Shown piece by piece: positions 16,789 to 25,463 of a stretch of DNA of 64,000 bases. Under the pieces are notes generated by a model. The model did not search any database, was not told the DNA's origin, and saw only the letters and a program-made list of their open reading frames with translations. The translations under genes and the position numbers were made by a program. Within the stretch, counting starts at the first letter, position 1; the number at the start of each line of letters is the position of its first letter. Location: positions 62,001 to 126,000 of the forward strand of contig NZ_JACIEV010000006.1 in the NCBI RefSeq assembly GCF_014197105.1, given 5' to 3'. The DNA comes from Sphingomonas jinjuensis. GTDB taxonomy: Bacteria > Pseudomonadota > Alphaproteobacteria > Sphingomonadales > Sphingomonadaceae.

Positions 16789-17679
16789 ATGACCCGGCCA
16801 TTCGTCGACGCGCACATCCATCTCTGGGACTTGTCCCGGCTGCGCTATCCGTGGCTGTCGCCGCCGTTCGCCGATGACGGCCCCAACGGCAGCGTCGAGC
16901 CGATCGCGCGGGATTTCGGCGTGGCGGACTATCGCGCGGCGCTCGCCCGCTGGAACGTGGCCGGCGCGGTGCATGTCGATGCCGGCGTGCATCCCGACGA
17001 TGCGCTGGCCGAGACCGAATGGCTCGAGGCGCAGGGTGACCTGCCCACCGGTATCGTCGCCTTTGCTGCACTGAATGCTGCGGACATCGAGGCGCAACTG
17101 GCCGCGCAGGCGGCGCATCCGCGGGTGCGCGGCATCCGGCATATCGTCAACTGGCATCCCGACCCACGGCGCAGCTACACGCCCCGCGACCTGACGGTCG
17201 ATCCCCAGTGGCAGGAGGGTTTTGCTGCGCTGGCGCGGCATGGGCTGTCGTTCGACCTGCAATGCTATCCGGGGCAGATGCCGGGCCTGGTGCCGACGCT
17301 GGCGATCAACCCGGGGGTGCCGGTGATCATCAACCACCTGGGGATGCCGGTGTTGAGCGATGCCGATGGCGTCGCCGATTGGCGTCGCGGCATGCGCACG
17401 CTGGCGGCGCTGCCGCAGGTCGCGGTCAAGATCAGCGGATTGGGTTTTATCAAGCGCGATTGGCAGCGGGACGACGTCGCGCCGTTCGTGCATGAGGCGA
17501 TCGAGATGTTCGGGCCCAGGCGCTGTCTGATGGCGAGCGACGTACCGACCGACCTGCTGTTCGCCCCGATCGACCGGTATATGGAGACGCTGCACGCGCT
17601 GGCCGGGCGGTATGACGAGGCGGAGCAGGACGCGATGTTCGCCGGGAATGCGAACCGGGTCTATCGGTTGGGGCTTTAG
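16789..17679 (+). CDS. Amidohydrolase-family lactonase, probable L-rhamnono-1,4-lactonase
   Basis: A 296-residue amidohydrolase-2 family protein (COG3618 type). Metal-site motifs are VDAHIHLWD near the N-terminus, HIVNWHPD, VIINHLGMP and a late ASDVPTD Asp. The family includes L-fuconolactonase and rhamnono-lactonase. Here it should open the lactone made by rhamnose dehydrogenase to L-rhamnonate (LRA2 step), linking the dehydrogenase at 25464 to rhmD. It is cytosolic. It follows the rhmD operon after a 191-bp gap filled by a palindromic repeat, so transcription may be partly separate. The ribosome-binding site is weak. Confidence 0.85.
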   Translation: MTRPFVDAHIHLWDLSRLRYPWLSPPFADDGPNGSVEPIARDFGVADYRAALARWNVAGAVHVDAGVHPDDALAETEWLEAQGDLPTGIVAFAALNAADIEAQLAAQAAHPRVRGIRHIVNWHPDPRRSYTPRDLTVDPQWQEGFAALARHGLSFDLQCYPGQMPGLVPTLAINPGVPVIINHLGMPVLSDADGVADWRRGMRTLAALPQVAVKISGLGFIKRDWQRDDVAPFVHEAIEMFGPRRCLMASDVPTDLLFAPIDRYMETLHALAGRYDEAEQDAMFAGNANRVYRLGL

Positions 17680-17687
17680 ACCCCTTC

Positions 17688-17771
17688 CCGTTCGTGCTGA
17701 GCGAAGTCGAAGCACCTGCGGCGGGCCGTTTCGCCTGTGACACGTCCTTCGACTTCGCTCAGGACGAACGG
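17688..17771. repeat. Palindromic intergenic repeat, family 1, copy 3
   Basis: This is the shortest and cleanest copy: CCGTTCGTGCTGAGCGAAGT with TCGAAG forms the left arm and CTTCGACTTCGCTCAG with GACGAACGG the right, around about 25 bp. It lies between the convergent lactonase and transporter genes, a position where it could serve as a bidirectional terminator. Confidence 0.85.
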
Positions 17772-17801
17772 GGGGAGGGGCGGGCAACGGGCCCTGTGCT
17801 T

Positions 17802-19337
17802 CTACCGTGCCACCGGGTTGCGGCCCCAGAGCTGGTCGTAGCGCCAGCCCGATAGATCCTCGACAACCTCCGCATGGGCGCGATCCGATGGCGTACGCTC
17901 GCCGGCGCGGAAGCGTTCGATCTCGTCGAGCAGGATCGCGTGGGTCGCGGGGGTCAGGCGGAAGCGGGTCGAGACGAGGACACCGAAGACCAGCATCGCG
18001 AGCGTGCCGGCGCCCAGTACGATGACGATCGCGGCGATGGCGGTCGGGCTCTGCACGGTCGCCTTGGACACGAAGCCCGACGCCTGCATGACCTGGCCGA
18101 CGAGGATGATGGCGAGCGCCTGACTCATCTTGCGCACGAAGGTCATGACGCCGGCGAATGCGCCCTCGCGGCGACGGCCGGTGACGATCTCGTCGACGTC
18201 GGCCATGTAATTGTAGGTCGCCCAGGGAATGTAATTGAGCGCGCCGCGGCCAAGGCCGGCGAATACCACCGGCAGCCAGAACAGCGCCGAGGTCGCGGTA
18301 TAGCCCGCGGCGTACATGGCGAGGAAGACGATGACGCCGATCCCGAAGCTCAAGGCGGCGAAGCGATAGGCGGCGGCGGGCGAGAGGCGCAGCGCGAAAT
18401 TGATCGCCAGCACCACCGCGATCAGCTGGACGATGTACGTCACGCCGACCAGGTTCGCGACGATCCCGGTGGTGCCGGCGAGCGCGAAGATCACAAAATA
18501 GGTGAAGGCGGCGTTGTAGATATCCTGGCTGATATAGCCGCCCAAATACATGCCGAGATGCAGGCGGAAGGCGCGGATGCCCAGCGTCGAGAACAGGTTG
18601 CGATAGAGCGCCTTGAACGCCGCGCCGAGCGTCGGACGGTCGCGCGCTGCCTCCTCGTCGTCGAGGCCGGGGGGACGCTGGCGTTCCCAGCTGAAGGCGT
18701 AGAGCAGGCCGGCGGCGCCCATGAACATCACCGAGAAGATGATGCCCATGTAGAGGTAGGTGTCGGGCGAATCCGGGCCGAGGCGCGCGATCAGCCAGCC
18801 CGGCAGGAAGGCGGCGGCGATGGCGGAAAGCTGGCCGCACAGGATGCGCGCGCCGGCGAACTTCGCCTTGGTGCGGTAATCGGTCGCCATCTCGCTGGCG
18901 AGCGTCTCATAGGGGATGATCTCCATCGCGTAGACCATCTCGAACAGGACGTAGGTGACGAGATAATACCAGAAGCTCTGCCCCGCGACCCACATGATCG
19001 CGAAGCTTGGCAGCAGCGGGATCGCCGCCAGGATGAAGACGCGGCGGCGGCCGAAGCGCCGACCGATCGCGCTGCGCCCGATACTGTCGGAGAGGTGGCC
19101 GATGATCGGGCTGGTAAAGGCGTCGAGGACGCGCGCGACGCCGAAGATGATCGTCGCCTGCGCGGCGGAGAGGCCGCAGAAGCTGGTGTAGAAGATCAGG
19201 ATCCAGGTCGAGATGACCGCCATCGATCCGGCGCCCAGGACGTCGTTCGAGCCATAGGCGATGAGGTTGTACCAGCGCACCGGGCGGGTGGGGTGGACGG
19301 GCATGGCCGGGTTGGCGGCGATGGGGTCGGTGGCCAT
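17802..19337 (-). CDS. GPH/MelB-type sugar:cation symporter (MFS)
   Basis: A 511-residue inner-membrane protein with about 12 hydrophobic segments. It has the glycoside-pentoside-hexuronide family look: an N-terminal NLIAYGSNDVLGAGSMAVISTW segment, the loop VARVLDAFTSPIIGHLSDSIGR (family motif around D-A--DP--G---D) and a central polar loop (WERQRPPGLDDEEAARDRPT). It probably imports L-rhamnose or a short unsaturated rhamnogalacturonan oligomer across the inner membrane. It is the most downstream gene of the minus-strand operon with GH105 and GH35, after a palindromic repeat. AGGAGAGAG precedes the ATG. The exact substrate is unknown. Confidence 0.88.
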   Translation of the reverse strand: MATDPIAANPAMPVHPTRPVRWYNLIAYGSNDVLGAGSMAVISTWILIFYTSFCGLSAAQATIIFGVARVLDAFTSPIIGHLSDSIGRSAIGRRFGRRRVFILAAIPLLPSFAIMWVAGQSFWYYLVTYVLFEMVYAMEIIPYETLASEMATDYRTKAKFAGARILCGQLSAIAAAFLPGWLIARLGPDSPDTYLYMGIIFSVMFMGAAGLLYAFSWERQRPPGLDDEEAARDRPTLGAAFKALYRNLFSTLGIRAFRLHLGMYLGGYISQDIYNAAFTYFVIFALAGTTGIVANLVGVTYIVQLIAVVLAINFALRLSPAAAYRFAALSFGIGVIVFLAMYAAGYTATSALFWLPVVFAGLGRGALNYIPWATYNYMADVDEIVTGRRREGAFAGVMTFVRKMSQALAIILVGQVMQASGFVSKATVQSPTAIAAIVIVLGAGTLAMLVFGVLVSTRFRLTPATHAILLDEIERFRAGERTPSDRAHAEVVEDLSGWRYDQLWGRNPVAR

Positions 19338-19352
19338 TTCAGTCTCTCTCCT

Positions 19353-19455
19353 AGCCCCTCCCCTTCAGGGGAGGGGTTGGGGTGGGGGAGGGCGGGCGAT
19401 GTGCTCTGCGAGGCTCCGCCCCCACCCCCACCCCCTCCCCTGAAGGGGAGGGGCT
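19353..19455. repeat. Palindromic intergenic repeat, family 2
   Basis: AGCCCCTCCCCTTCA at the left is mirrored by TGAAGGGGAGGGGCT at the right, with inner GGGGTGGGGG/CCCCCACCCC arms. It is about 103 bp long and sits between the GH105 and transporter genes on the same transcript. It is distinct in sequence from the CCGTTCG family. A stable hairpin here could protect the upstream message or attenuate the transporter. Confidence 0.8.
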
Positions 19456-19464
19456 TATGTGTGG

Positions 19465-20580
19465 TCAGATATAGGTGCGCAGGAACTCGGCGAGGGCGAC
19501 CATCGCCAGGCTCTGGCCATAGGGCATCGAGGTGAGAGCGATGTCCTTGTAGAATTGCTGGGTGTCGCCCATCGCGGTGCCGAAGCTGACCTGCTGAAGC
19601 TCGCCATGCTCGTCGATGTTGGCCAGGACGCCCTTCACCGCCTTGATCCCGACCGCCTCGTACTGGCGCGGCAGATAGCCCTTTCGCACCGCCTTCAGGA
19701 TGCCATAGGCGAAGCCCGCGGTGGCCGACGCCTCAAGATAGCTCGACGGGTCCATGACCAGCGTATGCCACAGGCCGGTCTCGGCATCCTGCGTCTCGCT
19801 AAGCGTCTTCACCTGCGCCGCGAGCGTATCGATCAGGAACATCCTGAGCGCATCACCCTGCGGCAGGTCGAGGATCTCGATGATCTCGGGGATGGCGATC
19901 GTCACCCAGCAGTTGCCGCGCGCCCACAGCGCCTCGGCGAAATTGTGCCGGCCGTTGAAGTCCCAGCCGTGGAACCACAGCCCGGTCTTCTTGTCGAACA
20001 GATACTTGATGTGGACGAGGAACTGGCGCTTCGCCTCCTCGATGTAATGCGGGCGGTTCAGCAGCAGGCCGATCTTGGCGAGCGGCAGCACGCTCATCAT
20101 CAACGTGTCGTCCCACATCTCGCCGGGGTTCTCGTCGTTGTAGACGATGTGCTGGAAGCCACCCTCCTCGGTCTTGGGTAGGCCGTCGGGCGCCATCAGC
20201 CATTCGGCCCAGGCGTCGAGATAGGGAATGTAGCGCGGATCGGGCTCGTGCTCATAAAGGTAGGCGAGCGTGATGAAGGGCGCGACGGTGTTGATGTTCT
20301 TGGTCGGCGTGCCCTCGGCGAAGCGGTCCTCGAACCACTGCTTGATGATGGCGAGCGCAGTCTTGTCGCCGGTCTGCTCGTAATAGCGCCACATGCCGAA
20401 CAGGCCGACGCCGTGGGTCCATTCCCACCCGGCCCAGCCCTTGGTGTCGATGATACGGCCATCCTCGAGGTGGAGCAGGAACTCGCCGGTCTCGTCCTTG
20501 ATGTTGACGAGATTGTCCATCAGCTTGGCGATGGCCTGGGTGACCTCCTGCCGGGGGACGTCGTGAGTGAGGGCGGCCAC
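19465..20580 (-). CDS. GH105 unsaturated rhamnogalacturonyl hydrolase
   Basis: A 371-residue (alpha/alpha)6-barrel glycoside hydrolase of family GH105 (YteR/YesR type). It removes the unsaturated galacturonyl residue left by rhamnogalacturonan lyases and frees rhamnose. Visible marks are GWAGWEWTHGVGLFGMWRYY, the GEMWDDTLMMSVLPLAKIG segment holding the general acid Asp, ALWARGNCWVTIAIPEII, and SSYLEASATAGFAYGI. No signal peptide, so it acts in the cytosol on imported oligomers. The start is GTG 20580 with AGGAG seven bases upstream; only one base separates it from the GH35 stop, so the two are cotranslated. Confidence 0.92.
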   Translation of the reverse strand: MAALTHDVPRQEVTQAIAKLMDNLVNIKDETGEFLLHLEDGRIIDTKGWAGWEWTHGVGLFGMWRYYEQTGDKTALAIIKQWFEDRFAEGTPTKNINTVAPFITLAYLYEHEPDPRYIPYLDAWAEWLMAPDGLPKTEEGGFQHIVYNDENPGEMWDDTLMMSVLPLAKIGLLLNRPHYIEEAKRQFLVHIKYLFDKKTGLWFHGWDFNGRHNFAEALWARGNCWVTIAIPEIIEILDLPQGDALRMFLIDTLAAQVKTLSETQDAETGLWHTLVMDPSSYLEASATAGFAYGILKAVRKGYLPRQYEAVGIKAVKGVLANIDEHGELQQVSFGTAMGDTQQFYKDIALTSMPYGQSLAMVALAEFLRTYI

Positions 20581-20581
20581 G

Positions 20582-23572
20582 TTATTTCTCCTGGATGAGT
20601 TGGTCGGGGCGAGTCGGTGCCGCGACCGGGGATACGGGGATGCCGCCGCGCATGTTGCGCAGCGTGACGAGCTTGACGGCCTCCAGCGCATCGCCGGGCG
20701 CGCCGTCGCTGGTGACGGCGAGCGCGATGCTGTTGGGGCCGCGGTGGTTCAGGATGCCTTCGGGAATCGGAAAGACGCGCTGCGGGCCGATGTGGGCTAT
20801 GAACTGGCCCATGTTCCAGCCGTTGACGAACAGCAGCGCGCGATACTTGGCGACCGAACGTGGCGTGGTGGTGTCGCCGAACGCGACCGCGATCGTTGCG
20901 TCCTGGCCCTTGGGTACGGCCAGGGTAAAGCTGGTGCGATACCAGCTGGTGCCGGGCTTTGCGCTGGTCGCGGGCAGCGTCGTGGTGGCCCAGCGGCGGT
21001 CATCGAAGCCGGGGAGATGCCAGCCCATCCGCTCGCCATATTGGCCGCCGCTGTTGGCGGGGCCGCGGGCGGGGTCGGCCAGCGCTTCGCCGCCGGTGCG
21101 ACCCTGGATCTTCCACGCGATCGGCACCGCGAAGCTGCGGCCGCCGGGCGCCTCGATCGAGGCGGAGATCAGGCCGCGCGCTTCCTTGTGGAAGTCGTCG
21201 ACGTCGAGATCCCAATTATGGCCGTTGTTGCGCAGCATGACCGTGACGACATGCTCGCCGGGGGCTTGCGCCGCGGCGGGCAGGTCGAAGCGGGCCAGGC
21301 CGGTGGTGATCGGGCGGGGCAGGCCGCTGGGTAGTTCATGCTGGCCGACGAAGGCGCCGTCGACCCAGACCTGCAGCATCCCAGAGCCACCCGCGCCATA
21401 GTAGAGCGCGATCTGTTTCGCGTCGGGGCTGCCGCTGAAGCGGCCGCGGTAGAGAATATCGCCGTCGTGGAAGCCATAGGCGTCGGCGAGCAGGTTGGGC
21501 TGGCCGTCGGGTCGGGCGGTGATGCTGGCATAGGGCGCGCCGGCGGCGACCTGCCAGCGGCTGTCGTCGAAGCGCGGGTCGGCCTCGGGCGTGCCGTCTG
21601 CGGTTCGCCAGACGGTGAGCGCGGGCAGAGTGATCGGCGCGGGGCCGGGCAGGGTGGCGGTGCGGCTGCCGATCGCAGTCGGGCTGGTGGCGAGCGGCTT
21701 GCCGTTCCAGCTGGCTTTGCCGGCGGGCGCCCAGATTTCGATCGGGGTCTGATCGCTGGTGTCGCCGGTGAGGGCGAGGGTGCCGCGGGTCAGGGCGGCG
21801 TGGCGGACGAGCGCGGGGCCGCGGACCAGGGCGGGGCCCTGGCGCCAGTAGCGAACCGCTTCGGCCTCGTCGGCCAAGATCAGCGTCAGCGGCGGGCGAC
21901 CGCCGCCCTCGATGCGAACGACGGTGCGGCCCTGGTGGGTGTAGTCGAGGATCAGGTCGCCGCGAGCTGCGTCGAAGCGGCTCGTGGCCTGGCCTTCGAG
22001 GATATGAACGCTGGGGGCGGAGGCATAGCGCAGTGCGGTTTCGCCGGGCTCGCCGGCGCGGCCGTAGAGCAGCATCAGCGACGAACCGGCGAGGGGCAGC
22101 GTCGCTTGCAGCTCGCTGGTCGAATAGACGAGGCGCTGGCCGAGCAGGGTGACGCCGGCAACCAGCCATTTGGCGTCGAAGCCGGTGAGCCGCATCGGCT
22201 GCGCCTGCGGGAAGGTGTAGCGGCCGTCGGGCAGGTCGGCGGTGATGGTGAAGGCGTCGTCGGTCGCGCCGTTCGACGGCTTGTGCGTCACCATCAGGAA
22301 ACGCGCGTCGGTTTCGAGGCTGCGGTTGTGATAGGCCTGGACGTTGGCCGACGAGACCGTCGCGGGCGCTGCGGCGATCATGCCCGCGAGGTCGGGGACG
22401 CTCGCGATCAGGCCGCCGAGCTGCTTCATCTCGAGCGCCTTGTCGCGAAGACCGCGGCCCTCGGAAATGGCCGAGCCATAGTCGTAGCTGGTGAACACCA
22501 CCGGCGCGGGCAGCCAGCCCCAGCTGGTGCCGCCATAGCCCATGTAGACCGAGTGGATGTCGATGCCGTTGGCGAGGTTGGTACCGTAGAACACGCGCTG
22601 GAAGCGCTTGCCGCGCTGGATCGCGTTGCAGGCGTAGCCGCCGTTCGAGCCCCAGTAATCGAACCAGCCACCGCCGAATTCGGCGAGGAAGGCGGGGGTG
22701 TCGGGCGAGGCGCTGGCCCCGCCCTTCGCGCCGCCAGGGCCGTAGAAACCCCAGTCGGGCGCCGCCGAACCGCGGGTCGGCTTGCCGGCAACGGTGCAGG
22801 TGCCGCCGGGATAGCCGTCGAAGGCGTAGAGGTCGTTGGGGCCCTTCACCACCTGGGCGACGGTCGAGCTCTCCGGCACCCAATCGCCGTTGCGGCCCTG
22901 GTCGTTGTGGAAGATCGGCACGGTGATGCCGTCGGCGCGCGCCTTGGCATAGAGGTGATCCATGTAGCGGCGCTGCGCCGGCGTGGTCAGTGCCAGCTCG
23001 TTCTCGATCTGGTGGAGGATGACGCTGCCACCGCTGTTGATCTGGTGGCGGGCGATGATCGCGTCGATGCGGGTCAGCCACTCGTCGGCGGCGGCCATGT
23101 ACGCCGGATCGTCGGTGCGCGCCTTCCCGCGCTGGTTGACCAGCCAGCCGGGGAAGCCGCCGCGCGACAATTCCGCGTTCACGTACGGGCCGGCGCGGGT
23201 GATGACGTAGAGCCCTTCCTCCTTCGCCATCGTCAGTACGCGCTCGACATCGCGGATGCCGGTGAAGTCGTACACGCCCTGCTTCGGGCTGTGGTAGCCC
23301 CAGTCGAAATAGATGGCGACGGTGTTGAAACCGCTCGCCTTCATCTTCTGCAGGATGTCGCGCCACAGGTCGGGGCTGGGCAGGCGGAAGGGATGGAACT
23401 CGCTCGACCAGATCACCTGGCGCTTGCCGTCGATCATCAAGGAGCGTGCGTCGTAGCTGACGCGGCCGAAGGTCTTGACCGGCGCGGCGAGGTTTTCGGT
23501 GGGGCTGGCAGTCTGGGCGAGCGCGGGGGTCGCCGCGGCCACCATGAGCGTGGCGAGGAGCGCACTACGCAT
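20582..23572 (-). CDS. Exported GH35 beta-galactosidase
   Basis: A 996-residue enzyme with a Sec signal peptide (residues 1-20, cut after ALAQ). The N-terminal barrel has GH35 signatures: WSSEFHPFRLPSPDLWRDIL, FDWGYHSPKQGVYDFTG, GPYVNAELSRGGFPGWL, the acid/base Glu192 in HQIENEL, and the nucleophile Glu298 in FLAEFGGGW. The long C-terminal part is a series of beta-sandwich domains (jelly-roll type near 760-960). It should remove galactose from beta-galactan side chains of rhamnogalacturonan-I in the periplasm or outside. It overlaps the rhaM gene by 8 bp. The large size resembles fungal-type GH35 enzymes more than small bacterial ones. Confidence 0.9.
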   Translation of the reverse strand: MRSALLATLMVAAATPALAQTASPTENLAAPVKTFGRVSYDARSLMIDGKRQVIWSSEFHPFRLPSPDLWRDILQKMKASGFNTVAIYFDWGYHSPKQGVYDFTGIRDVERVLTMAKEEGLYVITRAGPYVNAELSRGGFPGWLVNQRGKARTDDPAYMAAADEWLTRIDAIIARHQINSGGSVILHQIENELALTTPAQRRYMDHLYAKARADGITVPIFHNDQGRNGDWVPESSTVAQVVKGPNDLYAFDGYPGGTCTVAGKPTRGSAAPDWGFYGPGGAKGGASASPDTPAFLAEFGGGWFDYWGSNGGYACNAIQRGKRFQRVFYGTNLANGIDIHSVYMGYGGTSWGWLPAPVVFTSYDYGSAISEGRGLRDKALEMKQLGGLIASVPDLAGMIAAAPATVSSANVQAYHNRSLETDARFLMVTHKPSNGATDDAFTITADLPDGRYTFPQAQPMRLTGFDAKWLVAGVTLLGQRLVYSTSELQATLPLAGSSLMLLYGRAGEPGETALRYASAPSVHILEGQATSRFDAARGDLILDYTHQGRTVVRIEGGGRPPLTLILADEAEAVRYWRQGPALVRGPALVRHAALTRGTLALTGDTSDQTPIEIWAPAGKASWNGKPLATSPTAIGSRTATLPGPAPITLPALTVWRTADGTPEADPRFDDSRWQVAAGAPYASITARPDGQPNLLADAYGFHDGDILYRGRFSGSPDAKQIALYYGAGGSGMLQVWVDGAFVGQHELPSGLPRPITTGLARFDLPAAAQAPGEHVVTVMLRNNGHNWDLDVDDFHKEARGLISASIEAPGGRSFAVPIAWKIQGRTGGEALADPARGPANSGGQYGERMGWHLPGFDDRRWATTTLPATSAKPGTSWYRTSFTLAVPKGQDATIAVAFGDTTTPRSVAKYRALLFVNGWNMGQFIAHIGPQRVFPIPEGILNHRGPNSIALAVTSDGAPGDALEAVKLVTLRNMRGGIPVSPVAAPTRPDQLIQEK

Positions 23573-23882
23573 GGTGGAAGATCATCGGTAGCGGCGTTTC
23601 GACGGGGCGGTTGTCGGCCTGCACCTCCATCAGCGGCGCCATGTAATCCCACCAGCGCTTCATCACCGGATGGTCGGGCAGCGCGTCGCGGGCATTGACG
23701 TCGGCGAGCTTGAGCACTGCGAACAGCGTCAGCGTCTCTTCGTCGAGGAAAATCGAATAATCATGGATGCCGCTGTCGGTCAGCAGTGCCGTCAGCTCGG
23801 GCCAGATCTCGTCATGGCGGCGCCGGTATTCGTCGATCACGCCGGGCTTCAGCTGCATCCGGAAGGCATGGATCGACGGCAT
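23565..23882 (-). CDS. rhaM: L-rhamnose mutarotase
   Basis: A 105-residue protein of normal RhaM length, interconverting alpha and beta L-rhamnopyranose in the cytosol. The family features are IHAFRMQLKPGVIDEYRRRHDEIWPEL, IHDYSIFLDEETLTLFAVL, and a C-terminal MKRWWDYMAPLMEV block carrying the conserved tryptophans and tyrosine. ATG 23882 is preferred, with AGGGGA upstream; a TTG one codon earlier is possible. It is the first gene of the rhaM-GH35-GH105-transporter operon and overlaps the GH35 gene. Confidence 0.95.
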   Translation of the reverse strand: MPSIHAFRMQLKPGVIDEYRRRHDEIWPELTALLTDSGIHDYSIFLDEETLTLFAVLKLADVNARDALPDHPVMKRWWDYMAPLMEVQADNRPVETPLPMIFHHA

Positions 23883-23908
23883 CAAAATCCCCTAACGGCC
23901 CATTATGT

Positions 23909-23937
23909 GGTATTGGCCTATAGAATTTGGTAATGCC
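23909..23937. promoter_or_regulatory. Direct repeat in the gap upstream of rhaM
   Basis: GGTATTGGC (23909) and GGTAATGCC (23929) are 20 bp apart, in the short low-GC gap between the GH28 gene and rhaM. The 20-bp period equals that of the direct repeats at 13683. This may be a regulator site of the rhamnose locus; the two motifs share little beyond spacing, so confidence is low. Confidence 0.25.
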
Positions 23938-23946
23938 GAATGTGGC

Positions 23947-25446
23947 CTAGGTCAATGGCGGGGTGACGGTGAAACGCGGCGCATCGTCAGTGACGACGGG
24001 CGGCCGAGCGTCGATCGCGACGGTCGCCAGGCGCAGGTTCTTGGCGATCACATCAGCGGCGTGGCGGAGCCACAGGCCCCAGGCCGGGGTGACGCCGAAC
24101 ATGCTCGGTTCGGGATAGGCATCGGCGAGGTCGCCGGGGCGGCGCGCGGCGTCGGCGGCGGTGCCGCCGCCGGCATAGGTGAGGTCGATATCGGCGAGGC
24201 GGACGCGCTCGATGCGGTGACCGGGGAGGCCGGCGATAGTGGCGGCGAAGCGATGGTCGATGCCGGTCGCGGTGACCCGCTCGATCGCCACGTCGCGGAT
24301 CGCGCCGATGCCGGTGCCGGCAGGACCGCGGCGGCGGTCGCCGAGGCGCAGGAAGAGCGGCGCGGTCGTGACGCCGGTCATGGTCAGGCGGCGGGCGACG
24401 ACGCGCTCCATGACGCCGCCGTCGACCGTCTCCAGCGCAAGCCCGCGGCAGTGGGTAAAGCGGCAATCCTCGATCGTGATGTCGTGATAGCCGCCGTTGC
24501 TTTCGGTGCCGAGCTTGATCCGGCCGGTGGGGCGATCGCGATCGGGGGCGAGCGCTTGCGTGGTTTGGCGAGTGCCGTCGAGCATCGTGCCGAGATCGAA
24601 GCCCGACACGTCGCAGTCGCGGATCGTCACGCGTTCGGCGGGAACGAGGCGGCCGAGCGCGAGGCTGCTCTTCACGACGATGGCATCGTCGTTCGGCGTG
24701 TTGACGCGGCAGCGCTCGACCACCGTGTCGGAGACGCAGTCGAGGTCGATGCCGTCGCGGTCCGTGTCGATCGTCAGGCGGTCGATGCGCAGGTCGCGGG
24801 TGCCGGTGGCGAGGATGGCGAAGTGGCCGCACTTCAGCATCGAAAAGCTCGACAGGCGGATGTTGCGGCCGCCCCGCAACGCGATCGCCTTGTTGCCGAG
24901 GCCGCGCATCCTGGCGGCGGTGGGTTCGAGCCGGGCGATCTCGGCCGCAGTCATCCCGCGCATCGAGAGCGGACGCTCGCCGGCCTGACTGCGCCAGCGG
25001 GCGCCGGGACCGTCGCGGGTGAGGCCGAGGCCGTGAATCAGGCCGGGGCCGGTGATCGCGACGTCCTCGACGTCGTCGCCCCAGATCAGACTGTTGTGCC
25101 AGTGGCTGTGGCCGAAGTCCTGATAGAGCTGATCGCCGCGATCCTCGGGCAGGTCGTAGGCGCCGGCATGGCGGGCGGGGTCGGCGGCTCCGATTACCGC
25201 GCCCTTCGCCAGGGCAATGGTGACGCGGCTGCGCAGGCGGATCGAGAAGCAGAGATAGCGGCCGGCGGGCACGACGACGGTGCCGCCGGTGCGCGAGGCG
25301 GCGAGGATGGCGGCGTTGAACGCAGGCGTATCGAGCGTCCGACCGTCGCCGCGCGCGCCGACATGGCGGACGTCGATCAGCGTGCGCGCATGCGCGGCGA
25401 AGGGAAGGGCGAGCCCGCCAAGCGCGACGTCGCGGCGGGTCATCAT
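23947..25446 (-). CDS. GH28 family polygalacturonase/rhamnogalacturonase
   Basis: A 499-residue right-handed beta-helix protein. The N-terminus (MTRRDVALGGLALPFAAHA) is a Tat signal, so it is exported folded. Family GH28 catalytic blocks are recognisable: DTDRDGIDLD at about 228-235 (NTDGxD equivalent, with Asp for Asn), NTPNDDAIVVKSS with Asp253-Asp254, and GRIKLGTE (the RIK substrate-binding motif). These support glycosidase activity on galacturonic-acid-containing backbone. Whether it is exo-acting or prefers unsaturated rhamnogalacturonan cannot be told. It lies between rhamnose dehydrogenase and rhaM on the same strand. Confidence 0.88.
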   Translation of the reverse strand: MMTRRDVALGGLALPFAAHARTLIDVRHVGARGDGRTLDTPAFNAAILAASRTGGTVVVPAGRYLCFSIRLRSRVTIALAKGAVIGAADPARHAGAYDLPEDRGDQLYQDFGHSHWHNSLIWGDDVEDVAITGPGLIHGLGLTRDGPGARWRSQAGERPLSMRGMTAAEIARLEPTAARMRGLGNKAIALRGGRNIRLSSFSMLKCGHFAILATGTRDLRIDRLTIDTDRDGIDLDCVSDTVVERCRVNTPNDDAIVVKSSLALGRLVPAERVTIRDCDVSGFDLGTMLDGTRQTTQALAPDRDRPTGRIKLGTESNGGYHDITIEDCRFTHCRGLALETVDGGVMERVVARRLTMTGVTTAPLFLRLGDRRRGPAGTGIGAIRDVAIERVTATGIDHRFAATIAGLPGHRIERVRLADIDLTYAGGGTAADAARRPGDLADAYPEPSMFGVTPAWGLWLRHAADVIAKNLRLATVAIDARPPVVTDDAPRFTVTPPLT

Positions 25447-25463
25447 CGTGACTCTCGCGGCGC

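Noticed and set aside
3376..19455. CRISPR array or phage attachment sites at the repeats
   Set aside because: The repeats are few, dispersed, palindromic and of unequal length; there are no regular spacers, cas genes or integrase.
21338..23698. A 786-codon plus-strand frame
   Set aside because: Antisense to the GH35 gene, which has a signal peptide and both catalytic glutamates; the plus frame has no motif.
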